From the NCBI GenBank assembly GCA_035631615.1, contig DASQIK010000027.1:157295-221294 (forward strand): a stretch of 64,000 nt of DNA, in the 5' to 3' direction. Source of the DNA: UBA5189 sp035631615 (lineage in GTDB: Bacteria; Chloroflexota; Limnocylindria; Limnocylindrales; CSP1-4). Position numbers and translations under genes: made by a program. Numbering within the stretch: the first letter of the stretch is position 1; the number at the start of each line of letters is the position of its first letter. The notes under the pieces were generated by a model. It ran no database searches, had not been told where the DNA came from, and saw only the letters and a list, made by a program, of their open reading frames with translations. This document shows, piece after piece, positions 27,401-33,326 of the stretch.

Positions 27401-28359
27401 ACGCCGAGCCACGACTCCGCCTCCTCCTGATCCCCGAAGAGGAGCGCGCCATGTGCGTTGGCTTCTTCGCTCGTGTTGAGGCGCAGCGGTCGAGCGCTTC
27501 GGACGACCTCGGCATTCAGGCCAGCGGCGAGAGGCTGCGGCGGCGGAAGCTCCACACCGCCTCGATCGAATGCGTAGGCGAAGGTCAGGACGTCCGTCTC
27601 TGCGTCGTAGAGCGTGATCGTGCCGATCTCGACCTCGAAGATCGAGCGGATGCGGTCCCCGACGAGGTCGACGATCGCCTGGAAGTCGAGCTGCTTCGAG
27701 AGGGCCTCGCCGACCTCGTTGATCAATGCCAGCTCGGCGTTCCGCTGGCGGATCTCGGCGGCCGAGCGCGTCCGCTCCAAGGCGTCGGCGATGTGCTGGG
27801 CGACGAACGTCAGCAGGCGCTCGTCCTCCTCGTCGTAGCCGATCTCGTCGCGGTAGCTCTGGACCGCGAGCACGCCGATGCTGCGGCCCTCGCGCTGGAG
27901 CGGCACGCCGAGGAAATCGGCTGCCAGCGCACCAACGGCATGAACGCCGTGCGTGGCGTACAGCTGCTCGATCTCGTGCCGAGAGGCGTGGAAAACCTCG
28001 CCGGTCCGCAGAATGTGACCGGTGATGCCGCCTGCGTGTCCCTCCCCGAGCGGCTCCCACGCGCGTGAATCCGGCCAGTCCGTGTCAACGGTGTCCACAT
28101 AGAAGGCGAAGTTGATCTGCTTGCGCTCGTCGTCGTAGAGCGCGATGTAGATGTTCTCGGCGTACAGGAGCGTGCCGAGGATCTCGTGGATGCCGCGGTA
28201 GAACTCTTCGAGATCCTGGGCACGACCGGCGAGGTCCGCGATGCGGTACAGGGCGGCCTGGGTCTTCGCGGCCGTCGACTGGCGCTCGACCTTCGCCTCG
28301 AGCGCGGCGATGCGTCGCTTCAGGGCCGCGACCGCAGATCCCTTTTCGGTGGTCGTGAT
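21493..28359 (-). CDS. Giant hybrid histidine kinase with ten GAF domains, apparent ATC start
   Basis: The layout is an N-terminal coiled coil, ten consecutive GAF domains (about residues 25-1765, one per 170-180 residues), then HisKA with SHEIRTPMN (His about 1784) and HATPase_c (about 1870-2000, N box AVKFTE, GTGLGLAISRRL). Two receivers follow, with phospho-Asp in VVLLDLLMPEMDG (about 2073) and VVLMDVQMPELDG (about 2211). No transmembrane helix is seen, so it is cytoplasmic. GAFs 2-9 are joined by near-identical linkers (ENARLFDETKRLL, then AELAIINEVG). The first ATG/GTG/TTG in frame is GTG 28098, but that lies inside the first GAF. The frame stays coding-like upstream to GGAGGAAG, and the codon 5 nt after that motif (7 nt after GGAGG) is ATC at 28359, giving 2,288 residues. 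It heads the operon with the Hpt and receiver-cyclase genes. Confidence 0.9.
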   Translation of the reverse strand: MTTTEKGSAVAALKRRIAALEAKVERQSTAAKTQAALYRIADLAGRAQDLEEFYRGIHEILGTLLYAENIYIALYDDERKQINFAFYVDTVDTDWPDSRAWEPLGEGHAGGITGHILRTGEVFHASRHEIEQLYATHGVHAVGALAADFLGVPLQREGRSIGVLAVQSYRDEIGYDEEDERLLTFVAQHIADALERTRSAAEIRQRNAELALINEVGEALSKQLDFQAIVDLVGDRIRSIFEVEIGTITLYDAETDVLTFAYAFDRGGVELPPPQPLAAGLNAEVVRSARPLRLNTSEEANAHGALLFGDQEEAESWLGVPIVAADHVIGVISLERRPRFGFSEADERLLSTLASSMGVALENARLFDETKRLLKETDERAAELAIINEIGSALAQQLDINAITELVGERIGAIFANRDMFVALFDAPSKRINYPYLVVGGERRESDPLPLGVGMTSAVIESRLPLRLGSTEELLAHGGVASYDEDVTQSWLGVPVIAGDKVVGVIALLSPEQAHFDEADERLLSTIASSMAVALENARLFDETKRLLAETEQRNAELAIVNEVGEALAKQLDFDAIIDAVGSRVGQILGSGDLSITIFDPATGTISFPYWTEDGERGGTIDPMPLGTGINSHVITTGVPLRLRTADEAEALGVVWVGARTEAFLAAPIKTGERVLGVLSVADRRPDVFTEADERLLTTLARSMGVALENARLFDETKRLLAETEQRSAELAVINEVGEALAKQLDFQAIVELVGNRLASMFKSKDIYIGIYDRVANVISYPYELDNGNRVFSEPIQGGTGISSEVLRTGRPVRLGTLEEQQAHGAVMPTYRDGYIGRMGASWLGVPIMSGDEAAGLVAFAADPPHAFSEADERLVSTIVTNMGVALENARLFEQTNNLLAETNARAAELALINSVQQGLAGELDMQAMYDLVGDKIQEIFDAQVVDIGVLDRDAGVIHFPYTIERGVRFPDEPMDVIGLRRMVFESKEPLLVNRDATRLAIEAGQPAAIQGEPSMASLFVPLVSGGEVTGVISLQNLDHEDAFTEGDVRLLTTFAGSLSVALENVRLFDETKRLLTETNERAAELAIINSVQEGLAARLEMAGMYELVGDKLREIFDAESISISVLDPGSGRLRFPYAVERGVREAIDPIDVVGFRKHVLETGEPLSLSGDMPRYAAEYGNPGVLTGEVPKSALFVPLKAGGANTGVISIQSIDEFDAFGPADVRLLTTLAGSLSVALENARLFDETKRLLAESNERAAELAIINSVQRGLAAELDMQAMYDLVGDKIVDIFDAQVVDIGLYDVGAGNVRFPYIIERGVRFPPETGPLGPMVRAMLETRAPLRVADVGPWQRDHGVQMVVVSGEPAKSVLFVPLIVGSEVRGHISLQNLDHTDAFSESDERLLSTLASSLSVALENARLVGETRQRASELAIVNEVGQAAAAQLDLDRLIQLTGQQLETTFRADIVYVALLDRATNTIDFPFRTERRKPAPREPMQLGQGLTSRILASKQPLLMNTAEQFEEMDRQGVGTSVKSYLGVPIMVGDEAIGAVSVQSIDEAGRFGESDARVLSTIASNVGAAIRNAQLYREAQRRAREMAELAEVGREISATLDLEGLLGRIAERAMALLEGDTSGVFLAEPDGQAFRAIAVVGKNAAEIKADQIILGEGIIGTAAAERRAEVVNDALHDARSVPIAGLAADEAEHEERLMVAPLLGRQGLSGMMAVWREGTAPAFTQADLDFLVGLSQQATIAIDNARLFAEADVARTSADEANQAKSAFLAAMSHEIRTPMNAIIGMSGLLLETKLDDEQHDFADTIRTSGDALLTIINDILDFSKIEAGKVDLVHEPFALASSVEGALDLIAPTAAKKGIELAYEVAGDLPVAVAGDQGRLRQIVLNLLSNAVKFTESGEIVVSLRSAPIGRRWQVSVDVRDTGIGIPADRIGRLFQSFTQADSTISRRFGGTGLGLAISRRLAEAMDGSLSAESSGVPGEGATFHLVVRLDAADASSVPVRRDRDLVEIAGRRALVVDDNATNRRILTAQLARWSIQTRDTASPAEALAWIRAGERFDVVLLDLLMPEMDGLELAAAVRAVEQPQPKLVLVSSIAMRERGHPALDAVLTKPVKPSALHDALVNVLSLAGQRDEGPRTERPAVDPGLAERHPLRVLLAEDNAVNRKVAMRLLANMGYTADVAENGLQAIEALEAKDFDVVLMDVQMPELDGLEATRRIRSRWPDRPVHIVAMTANAMAGDRDLCLAAGMNDYVSKPIRPPELAEALARTPLAGPAGA

Positions 28360-28365
28360 GCCGCT

Positions 28366-28373
28366 TCCTCCCT
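28366..28373 (-). promoter_or_regulatory. Strong ribosome binding site in front of an ATC codon
   Basis: GGAGGAAG on the minus strand is the best Shine-Dalgarno match in the region. It is followed by CGGC and then ATC ACG ACC ACC GAA in the kinase frame. No ATG, GTG or TTG lies in frame between it and 28098. It is the reason for placing the kinase start at 28359. Confidence 0.65.
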
Positions 28374-28472
28374 CGGCGAGACTCGCCCAAACCCGCCGGG
28401 ACGCTGGTGGATTGGACGGAGCATAGCGAGCGGCGTGGTCGGTGAAGCGTGCGGCCGCGCTACGATCCGACG

Positions 28473-29069
28473 ATGGACAACGCCCGCTGGGTCCAGCCGG
28501 TCACGCTCGACGGCAGGATCGTCCGCCTGGAGCCGCTCTCGCTCGACCACCTCGACGACCTTGCACGCGTCGCCTTCCGGGGCGACCTGTGGCGCTGGAC
28601 CGTCGTGCAGCCGACGGACATCGCGGGCCTTCGGTCGTGGATCGAGGCGGCGCTCGCCGGCGCGGAGGCCGGCACCGAGCAGCCCTTCGCGACGGTCGAC
28701 CGGGCGACCGGCACGGCGATGGGCAGCACCCGGTTCATGTCGATCGTGCCCGAGCACCGGCGCCTGGAGATCGGCTGGACGTGGGTCGCGCTCGACCGCC
28801 AGCGGACCGGCGCGAACCGCGAGGCCAAGCTGCTCCAGATGACCCACGCGTTCGAGGTCCTCGGCGCGAACCGGGTCGAGTTCAAGACCGATTCGCTCAA
28901 TTCGAAGGCCAACCCGGGCCTCCTCGGCATCGGTGCGACGTACGAGGGCACGTTCCGGAACCACATGGTCATGCCGGGCGGCCGCCTGCGGCACTCGACC
29001 TACTACAGCGTGATCAGGGAGGAATGGCCCGACGTGAAGGCCCGGCTCACGGCGAACATCGCACGGTAA
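28473..29069 (+). CDS. GNAT-family N-acetyltransferase (RimJ/RimL-like)
   Basis: This 198-residue protein has the RimJ-like pattern VRLEPLSLDHLDDLARV at the start. It then has GSTRFMSIVPEHRRLEIGWTW and the acetyl-CoA-binding helix QRTGANREAKLLQMTHAF, followed by VEFKTDSLNSKA. Members acetylate protein N-termini, amino acids or antibiotics; the substrate is not evident. ATG 28473 is preferred over the in-frame start at 28449. It is divergent from the giant kinase gene with about 110 bp between them. Confidence 0.85.
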   Translation: MDNARWVQPVTLDGRIVRLEPLSLDHLDDLARVAFRGDLWRWTVVQPTDIAGLRSWIEAALAGAEAGTEQPFATVDRATGTAMGSTRFMSIVPEHRRLEIGWTWVALDRQRTGANREAKLLQMTHAFEVLGANRVEFKTDSLNSKANPGLLGIGATYEGTFRNHMVMPGGRLRHSTYYSVIREEWPDVKARLTANIAR

Positions 29070-29112
29070 GATCGCTCGACCGGATGACCCGGCACTGCCG
29101 AAGGGGTGCGAC

Positions 29113-29538
29113 GTGATCGACCTGCTGGTCAAGATCCTCATCAACGCGATCGCCGTCGTCGTCGCGGTGCTCGTCGTGCCGCAGATCGCGTTCCCCGCCG
29201 CGCACGACCTGCTCAAGCTCCAGGGCAACTGGTGGCAGGTGATCGTGGTCGCGGTCATCCTGGCCCTGATCAACACCTACGTGAAGCCGTTCCTGAAGGC
29301 GCTGTCCTTCCCGATCACGCTCCTGACCATGGGCCTCTTCGCGTTCATCCTGAACGCGATCCTCCTGCTCGCAGTGGCCTTCATCGCGGGGCAGATCAAT
29401 ATCAAGTTCACGATCGGTGGCTTCCCGCCGGGCTTCACCGCGGATTCGTTCGTCGGCGCCCTGCTCGGGTCGATCGTGATCAGCGTCGTGTCCGTCGTGC
29501 TCGGGCTCCTCGACCGGGGTCGCCGCATCGTCATCTAG
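29113..29538 (+). CDS. Phage-holin-like (superfamily IV) four-helix membrane protein
   Basis: The 141 residues form four hydrophobic segments. The conserved middle NTYVKPFLKALSFPITLLTM and the FALNAILL-like third helix are typical of the mycobacterial-type holin IV / DUF360 family. These chromosomal proteins are widespread and usually not phage-derived; their function is unknown. It starts with GTG after AAGGGG. Confidence 0.85.
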   Translation: MIDLLVKILINAIAVVVAVLVVPQIAFPAAHDLLKLQGNWWQVIVVAVILALINTYVKPFLKALSFPITLLTMGLFAFILNAILLLAVAFIAGQINIKFTIGGFPPGFTADSFVGALLGSIVISVVSVVLGLLDRGRRIVI

Positions 29539-29559
29539 GCGGCCCTACACTGCGCCCGC

Positions 29560-29889
29560 ATGGGTGCCGTCGACACGATGGAAACGTTCTTCGAGATGCT
29601 CAACGAGGGCAATCGACCCGGTGCCGTCGCGCTCTTCGACGAGAAGGTCGAGATGCGCATCCACGTCGGTGACAACGCCCGGACGCTGCGCGGCATCGAG
29701 CAGGTCGGCGGCTGGTTCCTGCGCGCCGAGCCGGGCCTGAAGATGATCCCGGGCGAAGTCCGTGACCTCGGCATCACCTACCAGGCGGATGTGCTCAGCG
29801 TCCGACCGGGCGCCCCGAGCCAGCATCTCGATGCGTCGTTCCGGGTCGAGGCCGGCAAGATCACCAGCATCAACCTCGCCCCTCGCTAG
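29560..29889 (+). CDS. SnoaL/NTF2-like protein
   Basis: These 109 residues have a helix followed by a curved beta sheet (METFFEMLNEGNRPGAVALF, then LDASFRVEAGKITSINL), the NTF2-like cone. The group includes ketosteroid isomerases and many ligand-binding proteins; no catalytic pair is obvious. Its stop overlaps the stop of the convergent LysM gene (shared CTAG). Confidence 0.75.
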   Translation: MGAVDTMETFFEMLNEGNRPGAVALFDEKVEMRIHVGDNARTLRGIEQVGGWFLRAEPGLKMIPGEVRDLGITYQADVLSVRPGAPSQHLDASFRVEAGKITSINLAPR

Positions 29890-31058
29890 GACGCGGCCGG
29901 GATCTCGCTCGGGGACACGACGGCCTTCGCCGGGATGATGATCTCCTGGCCGATCTTGAGCTTGTTCGGATCCGGGACGGTCTGCGTGTTCGCGGCAATC
30001 AGCTCGTTGAGCGGGATGCCGAAGCGGCCCGCGATCCTGGACATCGTGTCGCCCGACTGGACCAGGTAGATCTGCTGGGTCGGCTGCGGGACCGGCGTCG
30101 GGTTGATGCTCGGGATCGCGGTCGTGACCGGAAGCGTCGGCGACGCCGAGGCGCCGGCGCCGGCGGGGCTGCCGAAGCCGAGCAGGCCCGGGAGCGCGAA
30201 CAGCACGGCGGCGGCGAGCGCGAGGGCCACGACGGCGACGAGGATCGGCGGGATCGACAGCTCCGAGAGCCGTCTCGACCGGATCGTGGGGTAGGCCTCC
30301 ATCGGCTTCGCGCGCTCCCACTCGGGCGCAGGCCCCGTCCGCTTGCCGTCCGGCCGGCCGGGTCGATCGCCGTGCACGAGCTCGCGCTCGCGGTGGCGAA
30401 TGCGCGGCGGCGGCTCGCCGGCGACCGCCTCCTCCTCGTCGCCCGGTGCGTCCGGCGGACGGTAGGCAGGCATGACGGGCGCGGTCGTCGCAGGCACGGG
30501 CCGAGCAACCTGGACGACCGGCGCGACGGGCGGCAGGTAGGCCTCGTCCGCGTCGTCGACGATGCTGCCGGGCTCCGGGGCGGATGGTCCTGACGCGACT
30601 CGATCGGCATAGCTGCCCGACAGGCCGCGACCCTGCGGCGGCTCTTCGTCCGGATCGTCGTCGGCCCACAGCGAGCCGGCCGGCGGCTCCGCGCCGCGGT
30701 TGCCGCCGCGCGTCAGCCACGGCGGCGGGGCCGCCCAGTTGCGTGGCGGGTTCCGCTGGGGCTGGCCGCCGGCGTCCAGCGCCTCGGCGGCTCCGGCGCC
30801 CGTGCCCGTTCGGCCCGCGTCATCGCGGGCCCGGGCCGCCTCGCGCCGCGCCCAGTCCTGGAATGTCGGGCACACGGGGAACGCGGACGACAGGCAGTAC
30901 GCCTCCTGGTGCGCGAGGGCGCGCGGAGCCGGCTGCGCCTCGGCATAGCAGCGGTGGCGGTGGTCGGGGCTTCCGGCCCGCTCGTCGCGATCGTCCGCGA
31001 AGGCGACGAAGGGACAGGCCGGGGCGCCGTCGACGATCGGGAGCCCGCGCTCGGTCAT
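29886..31058 (-). CDS. Membrane-anchored LysM protein with N-terminal Cys/His cluster
   Basis: This 390-residue protein is in three parts. Residues 1-70 form a Cys/His cluster (C15, C37, C55, C63 with HRHRC and LAHQEAYC), probably a metal or Fe-S site facing the cytoplasm. A long Pro/Ala/Asp-rich disordered region is followed by one transmembrane helix near 270-290. A LysM domain ends the protein (YLVQSGDTMSRIAGRFGIPL, then LKIGQEIIIPA) and would bind peptidoglycan outside. The design suggests a link between a cytoplasmic cluster and the cell wall. It lies 22 bp downstream of the GT-C-like gene on the same strand. Confidence 0.85.
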   Translation of the reverse strand: MTERGLPIVDGAPACPFVAFADDRDERAGSPDHRHRCYAEAQPAPRALAHQEAYCLSSAFPVCPTFQDWARREAARARDDAGRTGTGAGAAEALDAGGQPQRNPPRNWAAPPPWLTRGGNRGAEPPAGSLWADDDPDEEPPQGRGLSGSYADRVASGPSAPEPGSIVDDADEAYLPPVAPVVQVARPVPATTAPVMPAYRPPDAPGDEEEAVAGEPPPRIRHRERELVHGDRPGRPDGKRTGPAPEWERAKPMEAYPTIRSRRLSELSIPPILVAVVALALAAAVLFALPGLLGFGSPAGAGASASPTLPVTTAIPSINPTPVPQPTQQIYLVQSGDTMSRIAGRFGIPLNELIAANTQTVPDPNKLKIGQEIIIPAKAVVSPSEIPAAS

Positions 31059-31080
31059 CTGACTCCGGATGATAGCCGGG

Positions 31081-32352
31081 TCAGACGACCGGATTCCTCG
31101 TCACGCCTGTTGTTCGCAGTGCCGCGACGTGCCCGGGCTGGGGCATCGGCGCCGCGTGCCCGTGCGACGACGCGGCCGGCGCGAAGGCGCGGCCACGCTC
31201 GAGCACCGGCCCGGGCCGGCGTGTCCGACGCCAGGCGGGGCGCGTCGGGCCGGGGAACGAGGCACCGTAGGCACGCACCACCTCGGGCAAGCCGGCGCGC
31301 AGCCAGTCGTCGATGCGCCAGCACAGGATCGGCGCGATCGCGCCCAGGTAGACGTACGAGCCGAAGTAGCCGCCGAACTGGGCGATCACGAACGCGACCG
31401 TCCCGACCGCGATCACCCCGTCGATCGACCGGACGCGCAGGCCACCGAGAAGCGCCACGGCGCCGCTGGCCACGTAGCGGATCGTCTCCAGGGAGCGCGC
31501 GACGAAGTCGGGCGCGATGCCGTCGACGATCGCGCCGAGGCTCCAGTACGACTGCCGCAGGTGCGTCTCCTGGGCCATCGCCAGGCTGCGCGCGTACGAC
31601 CCGACGCCCCAGTTGAACAGGACCGGCGACCAGGCCACGACGCTCATGCCCACGAACGCGACGACGACCGGCAGTCCCGCCCACAACACGAGCGGTGGCA
31701 GCCACGCGATTGCGTACGGCTTGAACGCCACGGCAATGGCGAGCAGGGCCGCGCCCGCTGCTGGGCGTCGGCCGGCGACGGCAAGCGCGATCAGGATGAA
31801 CAGCCCGGCGCTGATGTCGTTGGAGCCGTCGACGGAGGTCAGGACGAGCGGCGGCGCCAGGGCGAAGATCGCCAGCCCCACTGGCCGGCCGTTCGCCGCT
31901 CGCCAGCCGAAGTACAGCGTGAGCCCGATCGCGACCACCACCTCGAGCAGGATCGGGTTGCCGACGAATGGCGCGTACCAGGCGATGTCGACGGGGCCGT
32001 ACGGGTACGGCGCACCGGGCGGGCTGGAGACCGCGTAGCCGATGCCATAGGGGTTGCCGCCCTTGAGTGCGATGCCGATCGCCGCCTTCGTCACGTCGGT
32101 GACGTCGGATGCGACGCGGCCATAGGTCGACCAGCGGAGCGAGATCGCGCTCGTCACGAGGACCGCGACCGGGAGCCAGCGCAGCTGCCAGCGGGTCGCT
32201 GCCAGCAGCGTCAGGCCGATCGCGCCGGCGACGCCCACTGCCGTCCGGTCCGGCCACATCGGTTCGACGGCGAGGACGAGCCCGATCCCGAGCGCGACCA
32301 GCCACGCGCCGCTCCGCCCGCGCGGCGGCATCAGGGCGCGGAGGCGCGTCAT
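31081..32352 (-). CDS. GT-C-like (GT87/DUF2029-type) polytopic membrane protein
   Basis: This 423-residue protein has about ten hydrophobic segments. Between the first helices lies a periplasmic loop (KGGNPYGIGY, then PYPYGPVDIAWYAP) typical of mannosyltransferase-like GT-C proteins, followed by AIAVAFKPYAIAWLPPLVLW. It probably transfers a sugar from a lipid-linked donor. The final 60 residues are Arg/Pro-rich and hydrophilic. It is likely cotranscribed with the LysM gene. Confidence 0.75.
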   Translation of the reverse strand: MTRLRALMPPRGRSGAWLVALGIGLVLAVEPMWPDRTAVGVAGAIGLTLLAATRWQLRWLPVAVLVTSAISLRWSTYGRVASDVTDVTKAAIGIALKGGNPYGIGYAVSSPPGAPYPYGPVDIAWYAPFVGNPILLEVVVAIGLTLYFGWRAANGRPVGLAIFALAPPLVLTSVDGSNDISAGLFILIALAVAGRRPAAGAALLAIAVAFKPYAIAWLPPLVLWAGLPVVVAFVGMSVVAWSPVLFNWGVGSYARSLAMAQETHLRQSYWSLGAIVDGIAPDFVARSLETIRYVASGAVALLGGLRVRSIDGVIAVGTVAFVIAQFGGYFGSYVYLGAIAPILCWRIDDWLRAGLPEVVRAYGASFPGPTRPAWRRTRRPGPVLERGRAFAPAASSHGHAAPMPQPGHVAALRTTGVTRNPVV

Positions 32353-32382
32353 GCCGCGCTCCTCGCGGCAATCCTCGGTCGT

Positions 32383-32411
32383 TTGACAGCCCCGAGGCGC
32401 GTCTCGACACT
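32383..32411 (+). promoter_or_regulatory. Possible sodN promoter
   Basis: A perfect TTGACA at 32383-32388 is followed after 17 nt by GACACT (3 of 6 match to the -10 consensus). It is 68 bp before the sodN ATG. The -10 match is weak. Confidence 0.35.
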
Positions 32412-32478
32412 CAGTGGCAACAGTCCGTGTCGTTCAGTGGTGCCGCCAGGCAACGACGCCCAGCGTGAAGGAGATCCC

Positions 32479-32919
32479 ATGTCCATCCGAAACGCGATCC
32501 TCCGATTCCTGGAGCCCAAGACGACCGTCCAGGCGCATTGCGACCTACCCTGCGGCATCTACGATCCCGAGCAGGCTCGCATCGAGGCCGAGTCGTGCTA
32601 CAGAGTTATCGAGAAGTACACAGCAAACGAGGATTCCACGTTCCGGACGCGAGCCATCGCGATCAAGGAAGAGCGCGCCGAGCTCGTGAAGCACCATCTC
32701 GACGTCCTCTGGCACGACTACTTCAAGCCGGAGCACCTCGAGAAGGTCCCGAACCTGCACGACCTGTTCTGGCAGGCCAACAAGCAGGTCTCCAAGGTCA
32801 AGGCCTCGACCGACCTGGCCGACGCCAAGCGCCTGCTCGAGCTCATCGACGAGGTCGACGCCGCGTGGAAGGTCACGGGCGGAGAGGGCAAGACCCGAGT
32901 GGCCGGACGCCCAAGCTGA
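32479..32919 (+). CDS. sodN: Nickel superoxide dismutase
   Basis: The 146-residue precursor has a 19-residue leader followed by HCDLPCGIYDP, the nickel hook of Ni-SOD (His1, Cys2, Cys6 after cleavage, here H20, C21, C25). The remaining four-helix bundle is recognisable (HHLDVLWHDYFKPEHLEKVP, then LFWQANKQVSKVKAS). It converts superoxide to peroxide and oxygen; the leader must be removed to free the His1 amine. GAAGGAGA is a good ribosome binding site for ATG 32479. The processing peptidase is encoded directly after it. Confidence 0.97.
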   Translation: MSIRNAILRFLEPKTTVQAHCDLPCGIYDPEQARIEAESCYRVIEKYTANEDSTFRTRAIAIKEERAELVKHHLDVLWHDYFKPEHLEKVPNLHDLFWQANKQVSKVKASTDLADAKRLLELIDEVDAAWKVTGGEGKTRVAGRPS

Positions 32920-32951
32920 CGACGCGCGTTCGCGGGCCGTGGCGGGTCGCG

Positions 32952-33326
32952 GTGACGGAAGCGTCGATGACGCCCGCGATCCTGCCGGGTGACTGGCTGG
33001 TCGTGAACCCATTGATCTCGCACTGGCCGCGGCGAGGCGCCGTGGCCGTCTTCCGTGAGCCGACGACCGGCGCGCTGGCGATCAAGCGGGTCGCGGCGGG
33101 GCCGGGCGAGCGGGTCCGCTTCGCGGACGGCTACCTGACCCTCGCCTCCGACGAGGCATGGCTCGTCGCGGACGCGAGCGAAGCGGGGACCGCCGCCGGC
33201 GGCTTCGGGCCGCCGATCGATTCGAACCGGTTCGGGCCCGTTCCGCTCGAGAATCTCGTCGGTCGGGTGCTGTTCCGGTACGGACCGCTGCGCCGGTTCG
33301 GCCTCGTCGCCCGGGCGCCCTCCTGA
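32952..33326 (+). CDS. sodX: Ni-SOD-processing S26-family peptidase
   Basis: This is a compact signal-peptidase-like protein without a membrane helix. The Ser motif is TEASMTPAILPGDWLVV, the Lys motif is ALAIKRVAAGPGE, and the C-terminal beta strands are present. Stand-alone S26 peptidases beside sodN are the known Ni-SOD maturases. I give the GTG at 32952, which yields 124 residues. The preceding beta strand PWRVAV, usual in the fold, would be kept only by a non-standard CTG at 32916 that overlaps the sodN stop. Confidence 0.88.
   Translation: MTEASMTPAILPGDWLVVNPLISHWPRRGAVAVFREPTTGALAIKRVAAGPGERVRFADGYLTLASDEAWLVADASEAGTAAGGFGPPIDSNRFGPVPLENLVGRVLFRYGPLRRFGLVARAPS

Noticed and set aside
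29113..29538. Prophage based on the holin-like gene
   Set aside because: No other phage genes are nearby and this holin IV family is common on bacterial chromosomes.
31069..32478. Long N-terminal extension of the sodN frame
   Set aside because: It is antisense to the GT-C-like gene; the ribosome binding site and the Ni-SOD leader fix the start at 32479.
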